The translations under genes and the position numbers were made by a program. The notes under the pieces were generated by a model. That model searched no databases, was not told the origin of the DNA, and saw only the letters and a list, made by a program, of their open reading frames with translations. 14,386 nt of DNA from an uncultured Porphyromonadaceae bacterium (GTDB lineage Bacteria; Bacteroidota; Bacteroidia; Bacteroidales; Barnesiellaceae_A), in NCBI GenBank assembly GCA_900542255.1, contig UQMR01000056.1:1-14386 (forward strand), in the 5' to 3' direction. This document shows, in pieces, positions 1 through 8,100 of the stretch (position 1 is the stretch's first letter; each line of letters opens with the position of its first letter).

Positions 1-325
1 CTTGCGCCAATAGGTCATTGGGGTGTACTTGTATAGAGAGGTTGTCGCGGGCATCGATAAACTTGATGAGCAGCGGGAATGTCGAGCCGAAGCGTTCTGC
101 TACGTGTTTGCCAAGGAGTTGTGTGCCGTCGCGGCGGATGAGGTCGTCGAGCGACATGCCGGCATCGGCACCGTTTTTCACCACAGAGACGTTTCCTTTT
201 ACATCTGAGATTTCCCAGCTCTCGCCCACCGATTCTTGTGTAAGCGTGATGCCTTTGAAGCGGCCTATTTTGTCGCCGCCCCATATAACGGACTTGAAGA
301 TGTCATTGAATTTAAGAGGATACAT
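1..325 (-). CDS. manA: Mannose-6-phosphate isomerase, class I (5' part, runs off the left edge)
   Basis: The first 108 codons of a gene on the minus strand are present and remain open to the window edge. The product interconverts mannose-6-phosphate and fructose-6-phosphate in the cytoplasm, linking mannose use and GDP-mannose supply to glycolysis. Visible family marks are the N-terminal IWGG segment (residues 14-17), SWEIS (36-40), an ERFG..FPLLIKFIDA block (77-92), and QVHPND (99-104), whose Gln99 and His101 match the Q-x-H zinc-binding pair of type I phosphomannose isomerases. The ATG at 325-323 is chosen because it gives the usual family N-terminus (MYPLKF) and lies about 30 nt downstream of a good promoter. 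The C-terminal two thirds, with the remaining zinc ligands, are outside the window. The neighbour on the other side is divergently transcribed, so they do not share an operon. The identification is confident; intactness cannot be judged. Confidence 0.93.
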   Translation of the reverse strand, partial: MYPLKFNDIFKSVIWGGDKIGRFKGITLTQESVGESWEISDVKGNVSVVKNGADAGMSLDDLIRRDGTQLLGKHVAERFGSTFPLLIKFIDARDNLSIQVHPNDLLAQ

Positions 326-362
326 GATAAGTAACTTTTATAACTATAACAATTGGTACAGG

Positions 363-394
363 CAAAGGTAGTGTAAGTGGCAGAGAATGACAAA
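363..394 (-). promoter_or_regulatory. Bacteroides-type promoter for manA
   Basis: On the minus strand, TTTG (394-391) is followed by exactly 20 nt and then TACCTTTG (370-363). This matches the primary sigma-ABfr consensus TTTG-N19-21-TAnnTTTG. Transcription would start around 356-359, giving a leader of roughly 30 nt before the manA ATG at 325. No Shine-Dalgarno sequence is visible in the leader, which is normal for this phylum. Confidence 0.8.
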
Positions 395-471
395 TAAAAA
401 CAGGATGTTTCTCTGCTTCGGCAAGAGGATAATATGATATGGTATTATGGCCCGGTCTTGCCGATACTATA

Positions 472-518
472 CCGCCGCACAGGGTAACGGGCAGTGTTTC
501 TTGTGGGGGGCGGTTTTT
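472..518 (+). other. Imperfect GC hairpin with T-run in the manA/sigma intergenic region
   Basis: CCGCC (472-476) can pair with GGCGG (509-513) and CACA (478-481) with TGTG (502-505), with unpaired bases between the two helices, followed by TTTTT (514-518). It looks like a weak intrinsic terminator on the plus strand, but no plus-strand gene lies upstream in the window. It could end a short untranslated RNA or be chance. Apart from this hairpin and the two divergent promoters, the 298-nt gap between 326 and 623 shows no gene or RNA that I can recognise. Confidence 0.25.
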
Positions 519-567
519 GGTTTGTGAGTTTGTATCTTGCTTTTTATGTGCGATATATGATGACGGA

Positions 568-599
568 TATGTGGAATATGACAGATTTTTGTATCTTTG
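568..599 (+). promoter_or_regulatory. Bacteroides-type promoter for the sigma-factor gene
   Basis: TATCTTTG (592-599) is a full match to the -7 box TAnnTTTG. Twenty nt upstream lies TATG (568-571), one base off the -33 consensus TTTG. Transcription would begin near 604-607, about 18 nt before the ATG at 624. This also rules out the in-frame TTG at 597, which lies inside the -7 box. Confidence 0.65.
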
Positions 600-623
600 T
601 TTATAATAAAACAGCTATTGAAT

Positions 624-1250
624 ATGTCGGAAATGACAAGATATGAAGAGATGGATAATGCGGCGTTGGTAGAGCGTCTGTGTCATGCAGCCGACGATGG
701 AGCGATGTATTATCTTATTTTTAGGCGACTGAATGGCAAGCTGTGCGACGAGATGGCCCGTTACGGCATCGCCGACGAAGATGCCCGTTATGACATGTTG
801 ATGGATTTCTTCTTTTATCTTCGCGACGGCGAGCACGGTGACAATCCCATGCCGTATGCCTCGTTGATGTTGATACGCGATGTTGCCAAGCTCGATGGCT
901 GGATGTGGCGTTGTTTCAGATACTTCCTTGCTGGCTGTTATAAGAAAGAGAAGCGTGCCGAGGAGTTGTCGCGCATGGCCGGCATGGAGCGTGGCGATGC
1001 CGATGAGGAGGGGCTCTTCTCGTTGAGTGAGCTCGATGTGGCCATACGTCTGCTCGAATTGGTAAACCGCTCCTTTTCGGCTCCCGAGCGCTATATCTTC
1101 TTCTCGGATTTGTATGCGATGAAGAGCGGGCGCAATTATGAGGCGGGCGAGTTGGCTGCGAGGTTGGGGTGTACGCCCGGGAACCTGCGAGTGATGCGCC
1201 ATCGGCTGAAAACCAAGATAAGGAGATTGTTGAACGAGAGTAATGTGTAG
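624..1250 (+). CDS. ECF-type RNA polymerase sigma factor (sigma-70 family)
   Basis: The product has 208 residues, a usual length for an ECF sigma factor with only sigma-2 and sigma-4. Residues 13-66 are helical and fit region 2.1-2.2. Residues 91-113 ([19 protein letters not shown]) match the aromatic, then basic, pattern of regions 2.3-2.4, which melt and read the -10 element. After an acidic linker (about 122-130), residues 152-204 carry a clear sigma-4 helix-turn-helix: SAPERYIFF, then [22 protein letters not shown], which would read the -35 element. The start at 624 is preferred because the promoter -7 box ends at 599; the Met at 633 is an alternative. The region 2 sequence is divergent from typical RpoE-like proteins, so its promoter specificity cannot be guessed. 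It overlaps the next gene by 8 bp, so the two are probably translationally coupled, as expected for a sigma factor and its regulator. Confidence 0.8.
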   Translation: MSEMTRYEEMDNAALVERLCHAADDGAMYYLIFRRLNGKLCDEMARYGIADEDARYDMLMDFFFYLRDGEHGDNPMPYASLMLIRDVAKLDGWMWRCFRYFLAGCYKKEKRAEELSRMAGMERGDADEEGLFSLSELDVAIRLLELVNRSFSAPERYIFFSDLYAMKSGRNYEAGELAARLGCTPGNLRVMRHRLKTKIRRLLNESNV

Positions 1251-1704
1251 CTTTATGAAAGTAGATAATGCTTTGTTATACAGGTATGTATATTTGCAGT
1301 GCGAAGCCGATGAAATAGAGCGTGTGCATGCTCTGTTGAAAGCCGATTTCTCTCATTGCTTCGAGGTGATAAGGATGATGCGCGAGCGGGCCGCCGAGGA
1401 GCTGCCGTTGCCCGAACCGATGATAGCGATACCTTCGGGGTCTTGTCCCGGATATCCCTCTGAGGAGGATAGAGCCTATGTGCCGAGGCGGCAACGCGCC
1501 ATGGCCTCGTACACCAAGGGTTCGCTCTTCTCCCGTATCCATAAAAAGATGATGGATTTTATAAACGAAGGCGAGACCGTAACCGATTCTGACGACGTCG
1601 ATTACGATGATTCGTCGGTGATGATGAGCTTTGCCATAGAGCCGAGGGTATCGTCCGACGAGTTTTTGTCGCTTTTAGGCCGATACCTTTCAGAGCCCGA
1701 TTGA
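1243..1704 (+). CDS. Small acidic protein, possible soluble anti-sigma or sigma partner
   Basis: I do not recognise a named family. The product is 153 residues from the ATG at 1243, or 149 from the ATG at 1255, which follows the sigma stop codon. Residues about 8-45 ([24 protein letters not shown]) have the shape of the N-terminal helical segment of Bacteroidetes anti-sigma/FecR proteins, where an acidic E-x-E/D-E turn separates two helices. The middle is proline-rich and basic, and a strongly acidic stretch (DSDDVDYDD, about residues 124-132) follows. No transmembrane helix, signal peptide or zinc-finger HxxxCxxC motif is seen, so unlike FecR-type regulators it should be cytoplasmic. Its overlap with the sigma gene supports a role in controlling that factor; this is inference from position and a weak N-terminal pattern. 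Confidence 0.65.
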   Translation: MCSFMKVDNALLYRYVYLQCEADEIERVHALLKADFSHCFEVIRMMRERAAEELPLPEPMIAIPSGSCPGYPSEEDRAYVPRRQRAMASYTKGSLFSRIHKKMMDFINEGETVTDSDDVDYDDSSVMMSFAIEPRVSSDEFLSLLGRYLSEPD

Positions 1705-1738
1705 AAAAGTGGCAAGAATTCTTGTAACGTTTCGGCAA

Positions 1739-1781
1739 CTTCTCTTACTTATTAATGTAAACCTTAAAAAAGTAAGAGAAG
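1739..1781. repeat. 12-bp perfect inverted repeat just upstream of the vWA gene
   Basis: CTTCTCTTACTT (1739-1750) is repeated exactly in inverted form as AAGTAAGAGAAG (1770-1781), with a 19-nt AT-rich spacer and only 4 nt between the second arm and the ATG at 1786. No T-run follows, so it is not an intrinsic terminator. It could be a dimeric-repressor operator or an mRNA hairpin masking the start of the vWA gene. TGTAAC at 1723-1728 just upstream might be a -35-like element for an ECF sigma factor, but I cannot confirm a matching -10. Confidence 0.6.
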
Positions 1782-1785
1782 AGAT

Positions 1786-2442
1786 ATGGAGACTCAAAGA
1801 AAAGAGGAAGCAACACCCCAGGCAGAGCAACGCGTCTTTAACCTGATTGTGTTAGACGAAAGCGGCTCTATGGGAGTTATAAAGAGGGAGGCAGTCAGTG
1901 GCTTTAATGAAACCGTACAGACGATAAAGGCTGCACAGGAGAAGTTCTCGTGCCAACGCCATTTCGTGTCGTTGGTAACCTTTAACGGAGAGAAAATCTC
2001 TACCGTTTACGATTGTGTGCCGGTGGCAGAGGTAGCAGAGTTGGGAGAAAACGATTTCCGTCCCAATTGCAACACTCCGTTATATGATGCGATGGGAATG
2101 TCGCTCCTCGCATTGGAGCAGAAAGTGGGAGAGGGCGATGTGGTACTGGTGACAATTATCACGGATGGCGAGGAGAATGCCTCGCGCGAGTTTAACCGAT
2201 TGCAGATACGCGGGCTTGTAGAACGCCTGCGCGAGAAGCACTGGGTATTTACCTACATAGGTACCAACCAGGATGTGACGCGAGTCGCACAAAATCTGTC
2301 TATCAATAATTCGGTAAGTTTTTCTTATTCGCCCAAGGGAACGAAAGCAGTTTTTGCTCGGGAGAATTCATGTAGGATGAAATTTTTTGCCTGTTTGAGA
2401 GATACTGAGACACCCGACGAAGAGAACTATTTTGATGATTAA
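1786..2442 (+). CDS. Cytoplasmic von Willebrand factor A domain protein
   Basis: The product has 218 residues, nearly all one vWA domain. The metal-ion-dependent adhesion site is complete: DESGS at residues 24-28 (DxSxS), Thr97 in the NTP turn, and Asp127 in TDGEEN. The beta strands FNLIVL, FVSLVTF, VVLVTII and VFTYIG alternate with amphipathic helices as in a Rossmann-like vWA fold. There is no signal peptide, membrane segment or partner domain, so it is a stand-alone cytoplasmic vWA protein; such proteins usually bind a partner through the bound Mg/Mn. It lies 81 bp downstream of the small acidic protein on the same strand, with an inverted repeat in the gap, so it is either the third gene of the sigma operon or a target of that sigma factor. 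The fold assignment is strong, the role unknown. Confidence 0.85.
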   Translation: METQRKEEATPQAEQRVFNLIVLDESGSMGVIKREAVSGFNETVQTIKAAQEKFSCQRHFVSLVTFNGEKISTVYDCVPVAEVAELGENDFRPNCNTPLYDAMGMSLLALEQKVGEGDVVLVTIITDGEENASREFNRLQIRGLVERLREKHWVFTYIGTNQDVTRVAQNLSINNSVSFSYSPKGTKAVFARENSCRMKFFACLRDTETPDEENYFDD

Positions 2443-2493
2443 ATCTTTTTCAGTGACTATTTGGGAACAATAGTATTATGACGTGGCATATAG

Positions 2494-2536
2494 AAGGCTG
2501 TGGCGGATTGGGAAATCCTGTCACAGCCTTTTCTTT
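2494..2536 (+). terminator. Intrinsic terminator after the vWA gene
   Basis: AAGGCTGTG (2494-2502) pairs with CACAGCCTT (2522-2530), with an inner helix GGATT (2505-2509)/AATCC (2514-2518), followed by TTCTTT. It ends the sigma/vWA cluster 52 nt after the vWA stop codon. Confidence 0.85.
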
Positions 2537-2640
2537 ATAATAACCGCGGTATCTTTATTCTATGGCATCTGCGCAAGGTGATAATCATATTGTAATAGAA
2601 AAGAATTTTCTGCAAGACGATGTTTTTCCGATTTTATTTT

Positions 2641-2648
2641 TATCTTTG
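2641..2648 (+). promoter_or_regulatory. -7 box of the ald promoter
   Basis: TATCTTTG matches the Bacteroidales -7 consensus and lies 29 nt before the ald ATG at 2678. No convincing TTTG is found 19-21 nt upstream; the sequence there is GACGAT. The promoter may therefore be weak or need an activator. The rest of 2537-2640 shows no gene. Confidence 0.55.
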
Positions 2649-2677
2649 AGCGTGTTAAACCTTAAACCACTATTACT

Positions 2678-3781
2678 ATGATTATTGGTGTTCCAAAAGA
2701 GATTAAGAACAACGAAAACAGGGTATCTCTCACCCCGGCAGGCGCTCGTGAGTTGGTAAAGCATGGTCATACGGTATATGTACAACATACCGCAGGAGAA
2801 AACAGCGGTTTTCCCGATGACGATTATGTGAGCGCCGGTGCCAAGATATTGCCCACGATAGAAGACGTGTACGCTATTGCCGAGATGATTATCAAGGTGA
2901 AAGAGCCTATCAAACCCGAGTATAAACTGGTGCGTAAGGGGCAACTGTTGTTTACCTATTTCCACTTCGCATGTGACAGAGAGCTTACCGATGCCATGTT
3001 GGCAAGCGGAGCAACGTGTTTGGCATACGAGACAGTGGTAGACCGCCACGGCGCACTCCCCTTGTTGGTGCCCATGAGCGAGGTAGCCGGTCGCATGTCG
3101 ATACAGGAAGGCGCCCGTTTTATGGAGAAACCCCAAGGAGGACGGGGTGTGTTGATGGGTGGTGTACCCGGTGTGAAACCTGCCAAGGTGCTGGTTTTAG
3201 GTGGCGGCGTGGTAGGTATGAATGCCGCTCTCATGGCTGCCGGAATGGGTGCCGATGTTACATTGTGCGATATTTCGTTGCCTCGCCTGCGTTATCTGAG
3301 CGAGGTTATGCCGCGTAATGTGAAGACCCTTTTCTCGTCGACACATAATATAGAGCAGGAGTTGCCCACGACCGACCTCGTGATAGGTGCCGTATTGATA
3401 CCCGGCGCCAAGGCTCCGCACCTCATATCGCGCGACATGTTGGTACTGATGCGTCCCGGAACGGTCATGGTAGATGTCGCCATCGACCAAGGCGGCTGCT
3501 TCGAGACTTCGCATCCTACCACCCATGCCGAGCCTATATATACGGTAGATGGTGTTGTGCATTATTGTGTTGCCAACATCCCGGGAGCTGTACCCTACAC
3601 TTCAACGTTGGCTCTCACCAATGCTACGCTTCCGTATGCCATCAAGCTGGCCGACATGGGCTGGGAGAAGGCTTGCCGCGCCGATGCCGGTTTGGCTGCC
3701 GGCCTGAATGTGGTTGACGGCAAAGTGACCTTCCCCGGAGTAGCCGAAGCCTTCGGTATGGAGTGCCACAAAGTATTATAA
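2678..3781 (+). CDS. ald: Alanine dehydrogenase (NAD-dependent)
   Basis: Catalyses reversible oxidative deamination of L-alanine to pyruvate and ammonium with NAD, in the cytoplasm, linking amino-acid and central carbon metabolism. The 367-residue length is usual for the family (about 370). The N-terminus MIIGVPKEIK is the classic Ald/PNT start. The residues known to act in the active site of alanine dehydrogenases all fall in place: Arg15 (ENRVSLTP), Lys75 (KVKEP), His96 (YFHFA) and Asp270 (VDVAIDQGG). The NAD-binding Rossmann motif GGGVVG lies at 175-180, with Asp198 at the end of the second strand, consistent with preference for NAD over NADP. The start is 29 nt after a -7 box. The gene is followed by a strong terminator and then the beta-lactamase gene on the same strand. 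It appears intact. Confidence 0.96.
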   Translation: MIIGVPKEIKNNENRVSLTPAGARELVKHGHTVYVQHTAGENSGFPDDDYVSAGAKILPTIEDVYAIAEMIIKVKEPIKPEYKLVRKGQLLFTYFHFACDRELTDAMLASGATCLAYETVVDRHGALPLLVPMSEVAGRMSIQEGARFMEKPQGGRGVLMGGVPGVKPAKVLVLGGGVVGMNAALMAAGMGADVTLCDISLPRLRYLSEVMPRNVKTLFSSTHNIEQELPTTDLVIGAVLIPGAKAPHLISRDMLVLMRPGTVMVDVAIDQGGCFETSHPTTHAEPIYTVDGVVHYCVANIPGAVPYTSTLALTNATLPYAIKLADMGWEKACRADAGLAAGLNVVDGKVTFPGVAEAFGMECHKVL

Positions 3782-3811
3782 GAGAGAATTTGTTTTATAG
3801 TATGTATAGTA

Positions 3812-3846
3812 TTCCCGCTTCCCGTTTGGGGAGTGGGAACTTTTTT
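3812..3846 (+). terminator. Intrinsic terminator between ald and the beta-lactamase gene
   Basis: TTCCCGCTTCCC (3812-3823) pairs with GGGGAGTGGGAA (3828-3839) over 12 bp with two G-U wobbles and a four-base loop, followed by C and TTTTTT (3841-3846). It lies 30 nt after the ald stop and ends 10 nt before the beta-lactamase ATG, so it either insulates that gene from ald or acts as an attenuator in its leader. Confidence 0.85.
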
Positions 3847-3856
3847 AGGGATAAGT

Positions 3857-4789
3857 ATGACGGTAAAGAAGATATGGCTGACATTAGGTATGGCGTTTCT
3901 TGTCGGTGTAACCGGTGTCGTGTCGCAAGAAAGCAGGGGCGGGGAGTATAAGGGCCTGTCAAAGGAGATAGCTGCCCTTGCCGCAGGGAAAAGGGCGGTC
4001 TTAGGCGTGTCGGTGCTCGATGATGGCGGCAACGTGGTGGCCGGGGTCAACGATAGCGTGGCGTTCCCCATGTTGAGTGTTTTCAAGTTTCCGTGCGCTC
4101 TTGCTGTACTGGATAAGATGAATCGCGAAAATATCTCTCGGGATAGCTGCATATATGTATCGAAGGCTCAACTGCCATCGGGAACGTACAGCCCCTTGCG
4201 CGAGCGCTATCCCGAGGGTGGTATTTCGCTTACCCTGCATCAATTATTGTCATATAGCCTGTCGTTGAGTGATAATAATGCGTGCGATATTCTGATAAAA
4301 TGGGCAGGCGGTACAGAGACGGTACAGGAGTATATGGCAAGCCTTGGGTTTCATGATATAAAGATATGTGCCGACGAAGCCGATATGCACATATCCCCCG
4401 AGATGCAGTACCTGAACAAGGCGACGCCCCGCGATGTGGCAAAACTGTTTTACCGATGTTTGTCAACCGACGTGCTTCCCTTGCCGCACCGCCGGGAGTT
4501 GGAGCAAATCTTATTGCAGACAGCAACCGGGTTGGACAAGTTGCCGGCCGGTTTGCCTGCCGATGCGGCAGTCGGGCATAAAACAGGTTCGTCAGACCGT
4601 CTGGCCAATGGTATGAAGATTGCCGATAATGATGCGGGTTTTGTCCTCCTTCCCGACGGCCGTCGATATTATATAGCCGTATTTGTAACCGATTCGTATG
4701 AGACGGATGCCGTAAACGCTGCCATCATAGCCGCCGTGTCGTCGTTGGTATATGAATATATGAGTGGCCGCACGGGACATCCCGATTGA
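3857..4789 (+). CDS. bla: Class A beta-lactamase, subclass A2 (CblA/CfxA/CepA-like)
   Basis: A secreted serine beta-lactamase that hydrolyses beta-lactams, probably cephalosporins, in the periplasm. It has 310 residues. An N-terminal signal peptide (KK, then a hydrophobic stretch to about residue 22; cleavage probably near VVS-QES) precedes the mature enzyme. All catalytic motifs are present: S74-V-F-K77, S138-D-N140, Glu174 in the DEADMH omega loop (the Glu166 equivalent in the A2 arrangement known from PER-1), and K242-T-G244 followed by SSDR. The segments LSVFKF, TYSPLR, SDNNACDILI and VGHKTGSSDR closely recall CblA of Bacteroides uniformis. The ATG at 3857 is preferred over an in-frame GTG at 3833, which lies inside the terminator stem. 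No obvious promoter lies between ald and this gene, and no insertion sequence adjoins it, so it looks like a resident chromosomal gene. The substrate spectrum cannot be read from sequence. Confidence 0.94.
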   Translation: MTVKKIWLTLGMAFLVGVTGVVSQESRGGEYKGLSKEIAALAAGKRAVLGVSVLDDGGNVVAGVNDSVAFPMLSVFKFPCALAVLDKMNRENISRDSCIYVSKAQLPSGTYSPLRERYPEGGISLTLHQLLSYSLSLSDNNACDILIKWAGGTETVQEYMASLGFHDIKICADEADMHISPEMQYLNKATPRDVAKLFYRCLSTDVLPLPHRRELEQILLQTATGLDKLPAGLPADAAVGHKTGSSDRLANGMKIADNDAGFVLLPDGRRYYIAVFVTDSYETDAVNAAIIAAVSSLVYEYMSGRTGHPD

Positions 4790-4807
4790 GAAGGGCCCTT
4801 CTCTGTT
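4788..4807 (+). terminator. Possible terminator overlapping the beta-lactamase stop codon
   Basis: GAGAAGGGCCCTTCTC (4788-4803) is a perfect 16-base palindrome that begins within the TGA stop codon (4787-4789) and is followed by TGTTT. It could fold into a 6-bp stem with a GGCC loop. A second small hairpin, CCCGCA (4810-4815)/TGCGGG (4819-4824), follows. The T-run is weak, so termination here is likely but not certain. Confidence 0.45.
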
Positions 4808-4840
4808 TCCCCGCAGTGTGCGGGCGGGCAACGGTCGGGT

Positions 4841-4889
4841 ATATATAAAAGTAGAGGGCGCGCCTGTCTGAGAATCAGGCGCGCCCTCT
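4841..4889 (-). terminator. Strong hairpin terminator of the minus-strand T9SS operon
   Basis: AGAGGGCGCGCCTG (4853-4866) and CAGGCGCGCCCTCT (4876-4889) form a 14-bp perfect GC-rich stem with a 9-nt loop. On the minus strand it is followed by ACTTTTATATAT, giving an intrinsic terminator about 18 nt after the stop of the 2232-residue gene. The plus side lacks a T-run, though so stable a stem may also hinder transcription arriving from the convergent beta-lactamase gene. Confidence 0.88.
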
Positions 4890-4906
4890 GTGTAGAGAGT
4901 TTATGG

Positions 4907-5143
4907 TTATCGTTTTACAAGTATCTTTTCGCTGTGACGGCCGGCGTATATCAGGTAGATGCCCTCGGGCATACCCGATGCGTCTATGATATAAGGAGCA
5001 TCCTCATAGGTCATACCCGAGTGTACGATTTTGCCGCTTGCATCGAAGAGTACCACCGGAGTCCCTTGTTTGAGGCCCTCGGCAATGATAGAACCATCTT
5101 TGCAATAGAAGCGTACAGCATCGGCAAGGTTGGCATCGATGCC
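4907..5143 (-). other. T9SS type A C-terminal sorting domain of the giant protein
   Basis: The last 78 residues (2155-2232) show the usual pattern: a short strand after a conserved glycine (GTPVVLFDASGKIVHSG), a middle strand, then GIYLIYAG and a basic C-terminal KILVKR. In T9SS organisms this domain directs transport across the outer membrane and is normally cleaved, with the cargo anchored to A-LPS or released. Confidence 0.8.
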
Positions 5144-8100
5144 CGAAGCCTCAATTCTGACAACGTTAGAGCCCACTTCTCCGCAACCCGAGTAGATGGC
5201 GGTTACCTGGTACTCATAGTAGTTGCCGAAGTGATTTTCCTTGTCGAGGTATTGAGTCGTCTGCAACGGGCTTTCGTTGAGTAGCTCGCTGTTGCAATAT
5301 ACATTGTATCCGTCGAAAACATTGCGGGTAGAGCTTGCCGGTTGTGCAAGAGGCACGCTGCGCAGAGCGGTATTGCCTTGTGCATTCACGCTGATACGAG
5401 GCTCGAAGGTCAAGGCTGCCTTTTGGCTCGGTTGGGCGGCGCTTGGCGTGCTCTCCTCGGCGTATGCACGCAATCCGAGGGTGATGTTCCAGTTACCGTC
5501 TATACTGTTGGAGGTAAGAGTAGACCAGGTAACACCGTCGGAGGAGTACAAGTCGCCCTTGCCGGTAACGGCAGGACCCTCGTCATACCCGAGCGGTACC
5601 GATATCTCGTTATGCTCTATGTAGAGGACAACTCTCAGGCTCTTGTTGTCATTTATCCGTATGGGGTTGTCAAGGATTACGGTGTTGAAGCTGTATTGTT
5701 GCAACTCGGATACGTATTGCTGAGCAATCAGGTCGCTGCCTTTGTAAACCAATACAAACAGAGCATCGGGTATTTGGTTGATGTAGAACTCGACCTCAGA
5801 GAGTGATAGCGAAGAGTATTGCGACAGCTCGGCGGCACTCCATTCTACACCGGCAAAGTAGCAACCGCCGCTGGGCAATCCGGCTGCATCGTAGGCATTG
5901 CCGCTGTGCCATTTCAGGCTGATGGCATCGCCCAGTGCCGGTGCGCTCCATGTGAGTTGGCGACCCTCATCGGTTCTTTCTACCGAGAGTTGTCCCGGGC
6001 GCTGGCAGTTGTTGCTGTAATCTACGTCCATGGTGATGCTCTCGGTCAGGTCGCTGATGCAAGAGTTCTTGTAGTATGCGCGTACTTGGTAAGAGTATGT
6101 TCCCGGCAGCAGATTATGGTCGGTATAGCTTATTGTCGTAACGGGGCTTTCGTTCAGCTGCACGCCATCTCTGAAAATGTCATAGCCGTAGATTTGCCCC
6201 TCATCCTGGCTGTTTATCGAGATAGCGTCTACATACTGGGCCGTCATGCCTTTATCGGTACTCAATGCTATATATTTTGTACCGGCCGGCAGTGTGAAAG
6301 AGTATCTCTCCCAGGCTTCGGTCGTTGTTACGTATTGCAAGGGGATAAAGTCTGATGTGAGCATGCTTCCCGTTGAGGTGAGTACTCTGATGCTTCCGTT
6401 CCCTTTGTGGTCATCGCTGTTGCGGGCGATGAATGAGAATACGAAGTTTTCGTCGTACTCGCCTGCCGGCATGATGAGGTAGCCGCTCTTTCCTGCATCA
6501 GACAGGAGCGAGTGTGCCCCTTCGTAGGCATCGGCATCTGTCACACTCCATGCCTCATCGGTATTTGTCCATTCATTCCGGGCAAAAGGCTCTCCGGCCG
6601 TACCCTCTTCGGCGCTTTCATACGTGTCGGTAAGCATTGCAGTGGCATCGACATACGAGATAATCACATCGTAGCCATACGTTGTCTGTCTGCCTTTCAC
6701 GTCGATGGGAGCATCGCAAACGTCGGCATCGTATATCTCGGCTGTTGCGACAGGCGATTTGCCCGAGGTTGTGCCGTCGATATATACGGTCTCAATTTCG
6801 TAGTTATACTCTCCGGGTTCGGTCTCTTCTTCGGTGAAAGAGCGGTATTTCAGCGGCGTGTCATTGCGTTTCTCGCCGTTGCGGTATACGTTGTACCCTT
6901 CGATGCCCTGTATGCTTCCCAAGTCGAAGAATATGAAGCGGCTGTTGGAGGGCTCTTGCAGGGTGAGAGCAAGGAGGGTAAGACCTTCGCGGGTGGTTAT
7001 GACCGACATACCACCGGCCGAGGCGTTGGTCTCGGGATTTATCTCTACATAGTCGCCCAAGTCTATGCTGGCGATGGCTTCACCGGTGGCAAAGTCGTAG
7101 CAGCACAAGGTATAACGGCTGTCGTGCCCTTGCTCGAAAGCATATAATATACCGTTGTAGTAGGCCGTACCGGCAGCTCCCAGATAAGAGGGTCCGTTGC
7201 CCAACTTGGCTCCTCGCTTGGTTACATAGATACTTGTCTCCCAGTCGCCTACTTCAAATCCGCCGCGGCCGTTGTCGAGGTCGGGTATATAGGTCACGTG
7301 GAAGGCTATCTCAGAGATAGAGATGGTATCTGTGACGGTTTTGTTTTCCATGTCGAGTTGGTAGATACTGCTCGACTCCGAGTCGGCGGCGTAGAAGTGC
7401 GTGCCGTCATACGTGAGGTTGCGTATTCCTACCATGGTGCTGCTCACGGTAAAGCTCTCTATAAACTCTCCATCGAGGGTATACTTATTGATTGTTCCGT
7501 TCGAGCTGTGCATGGAGGTGTAGATGTATTCACCGTCAGAGGCTACGCCCATCTCTCCCGGGATATAGCCGCGGAACATGCTTACAAATTCGGGATATCC
7601 CTCGCGGCAGGTGACATGGGTGGTTTCCGTGTCGACGGGGAATGAACTGCCTTGCTCCAGCGGGAAGTCCCACCGCAGTCTGATGGTGCGGTTATACTCT
7701 ACGTCGGCATTCAGGGCAGTGGGGGCACACGGTGTACCCAGTTCGATAATTTCTACCTGTGTGGCATCGGAGAGGGACGACTCGCCGCCGTTGCCGTAGA
7801 CCGAAGATACCTGATATTGGTATGTGCCCGGTGTCGACAGCTCTTCCTGATAAGCAAATCCTGTCACGGGGGTATCGTTGACACGGGTGCCGTCGCGATA
7901 GATGTTATATCCCGAGGGAGCCTCTTCTGTTGCCGACGACGAGGGTGACAAATGGATAGCGATATTGAAGTTGTTGTTCTCCAGTCCTAAGTAGGTTGCC
8001 GGGAACCACTCTTTGCCATCGGACGAGAAGAGGTTGCCTTTTCCGCTGATGGCAGTCGTATTATCGATACCTATGGGACGCATGCCTGCCTCATGAGATA

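Noticed and set aside
15..371. Short open frames in other phases over the manA region
   Set aside because: They are Arg/Cys-rich or irregular in composition and conflict with the clearly recognisable manA frame on the minus strand.
597..623. TTG at 597 as start of the sigma-factor gene
   Set aside because: It lies inside the -7 promoter box TATCTTTG (592-599), upstream of the likely transcription start. The ATG at 624 fits better.
615..1202. Antisense open frame of 195 codons over the sigma gene
   Set aside because: His/Gln/Ile-rich composition, no recognisable motif, and it is a mirror of a gene with clear sigma-4 features.
3833..3856. GTG at 3833 as start of the beta-lactamase
   Set aside because: It falls within the right arm of the ald terminator, and the added residues would precede the basic start of the signal peptide. 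The ATG at 3857 gives a normal signal peptide.
2585..4152. Antisense open frames over ald and the beta-lactamase
   Set aside because: Both sense genes have complete catalytic motifs. The antisense frames have no family features, and one crosses the ald terminator.
5342..7147. Plus-strand open frames of 150-210 codons inside the giant gene
   Set aside because: They are by-products of the codon bias of the long minus-strand gene; their composition is unlike real proteins and no promoter is visible.
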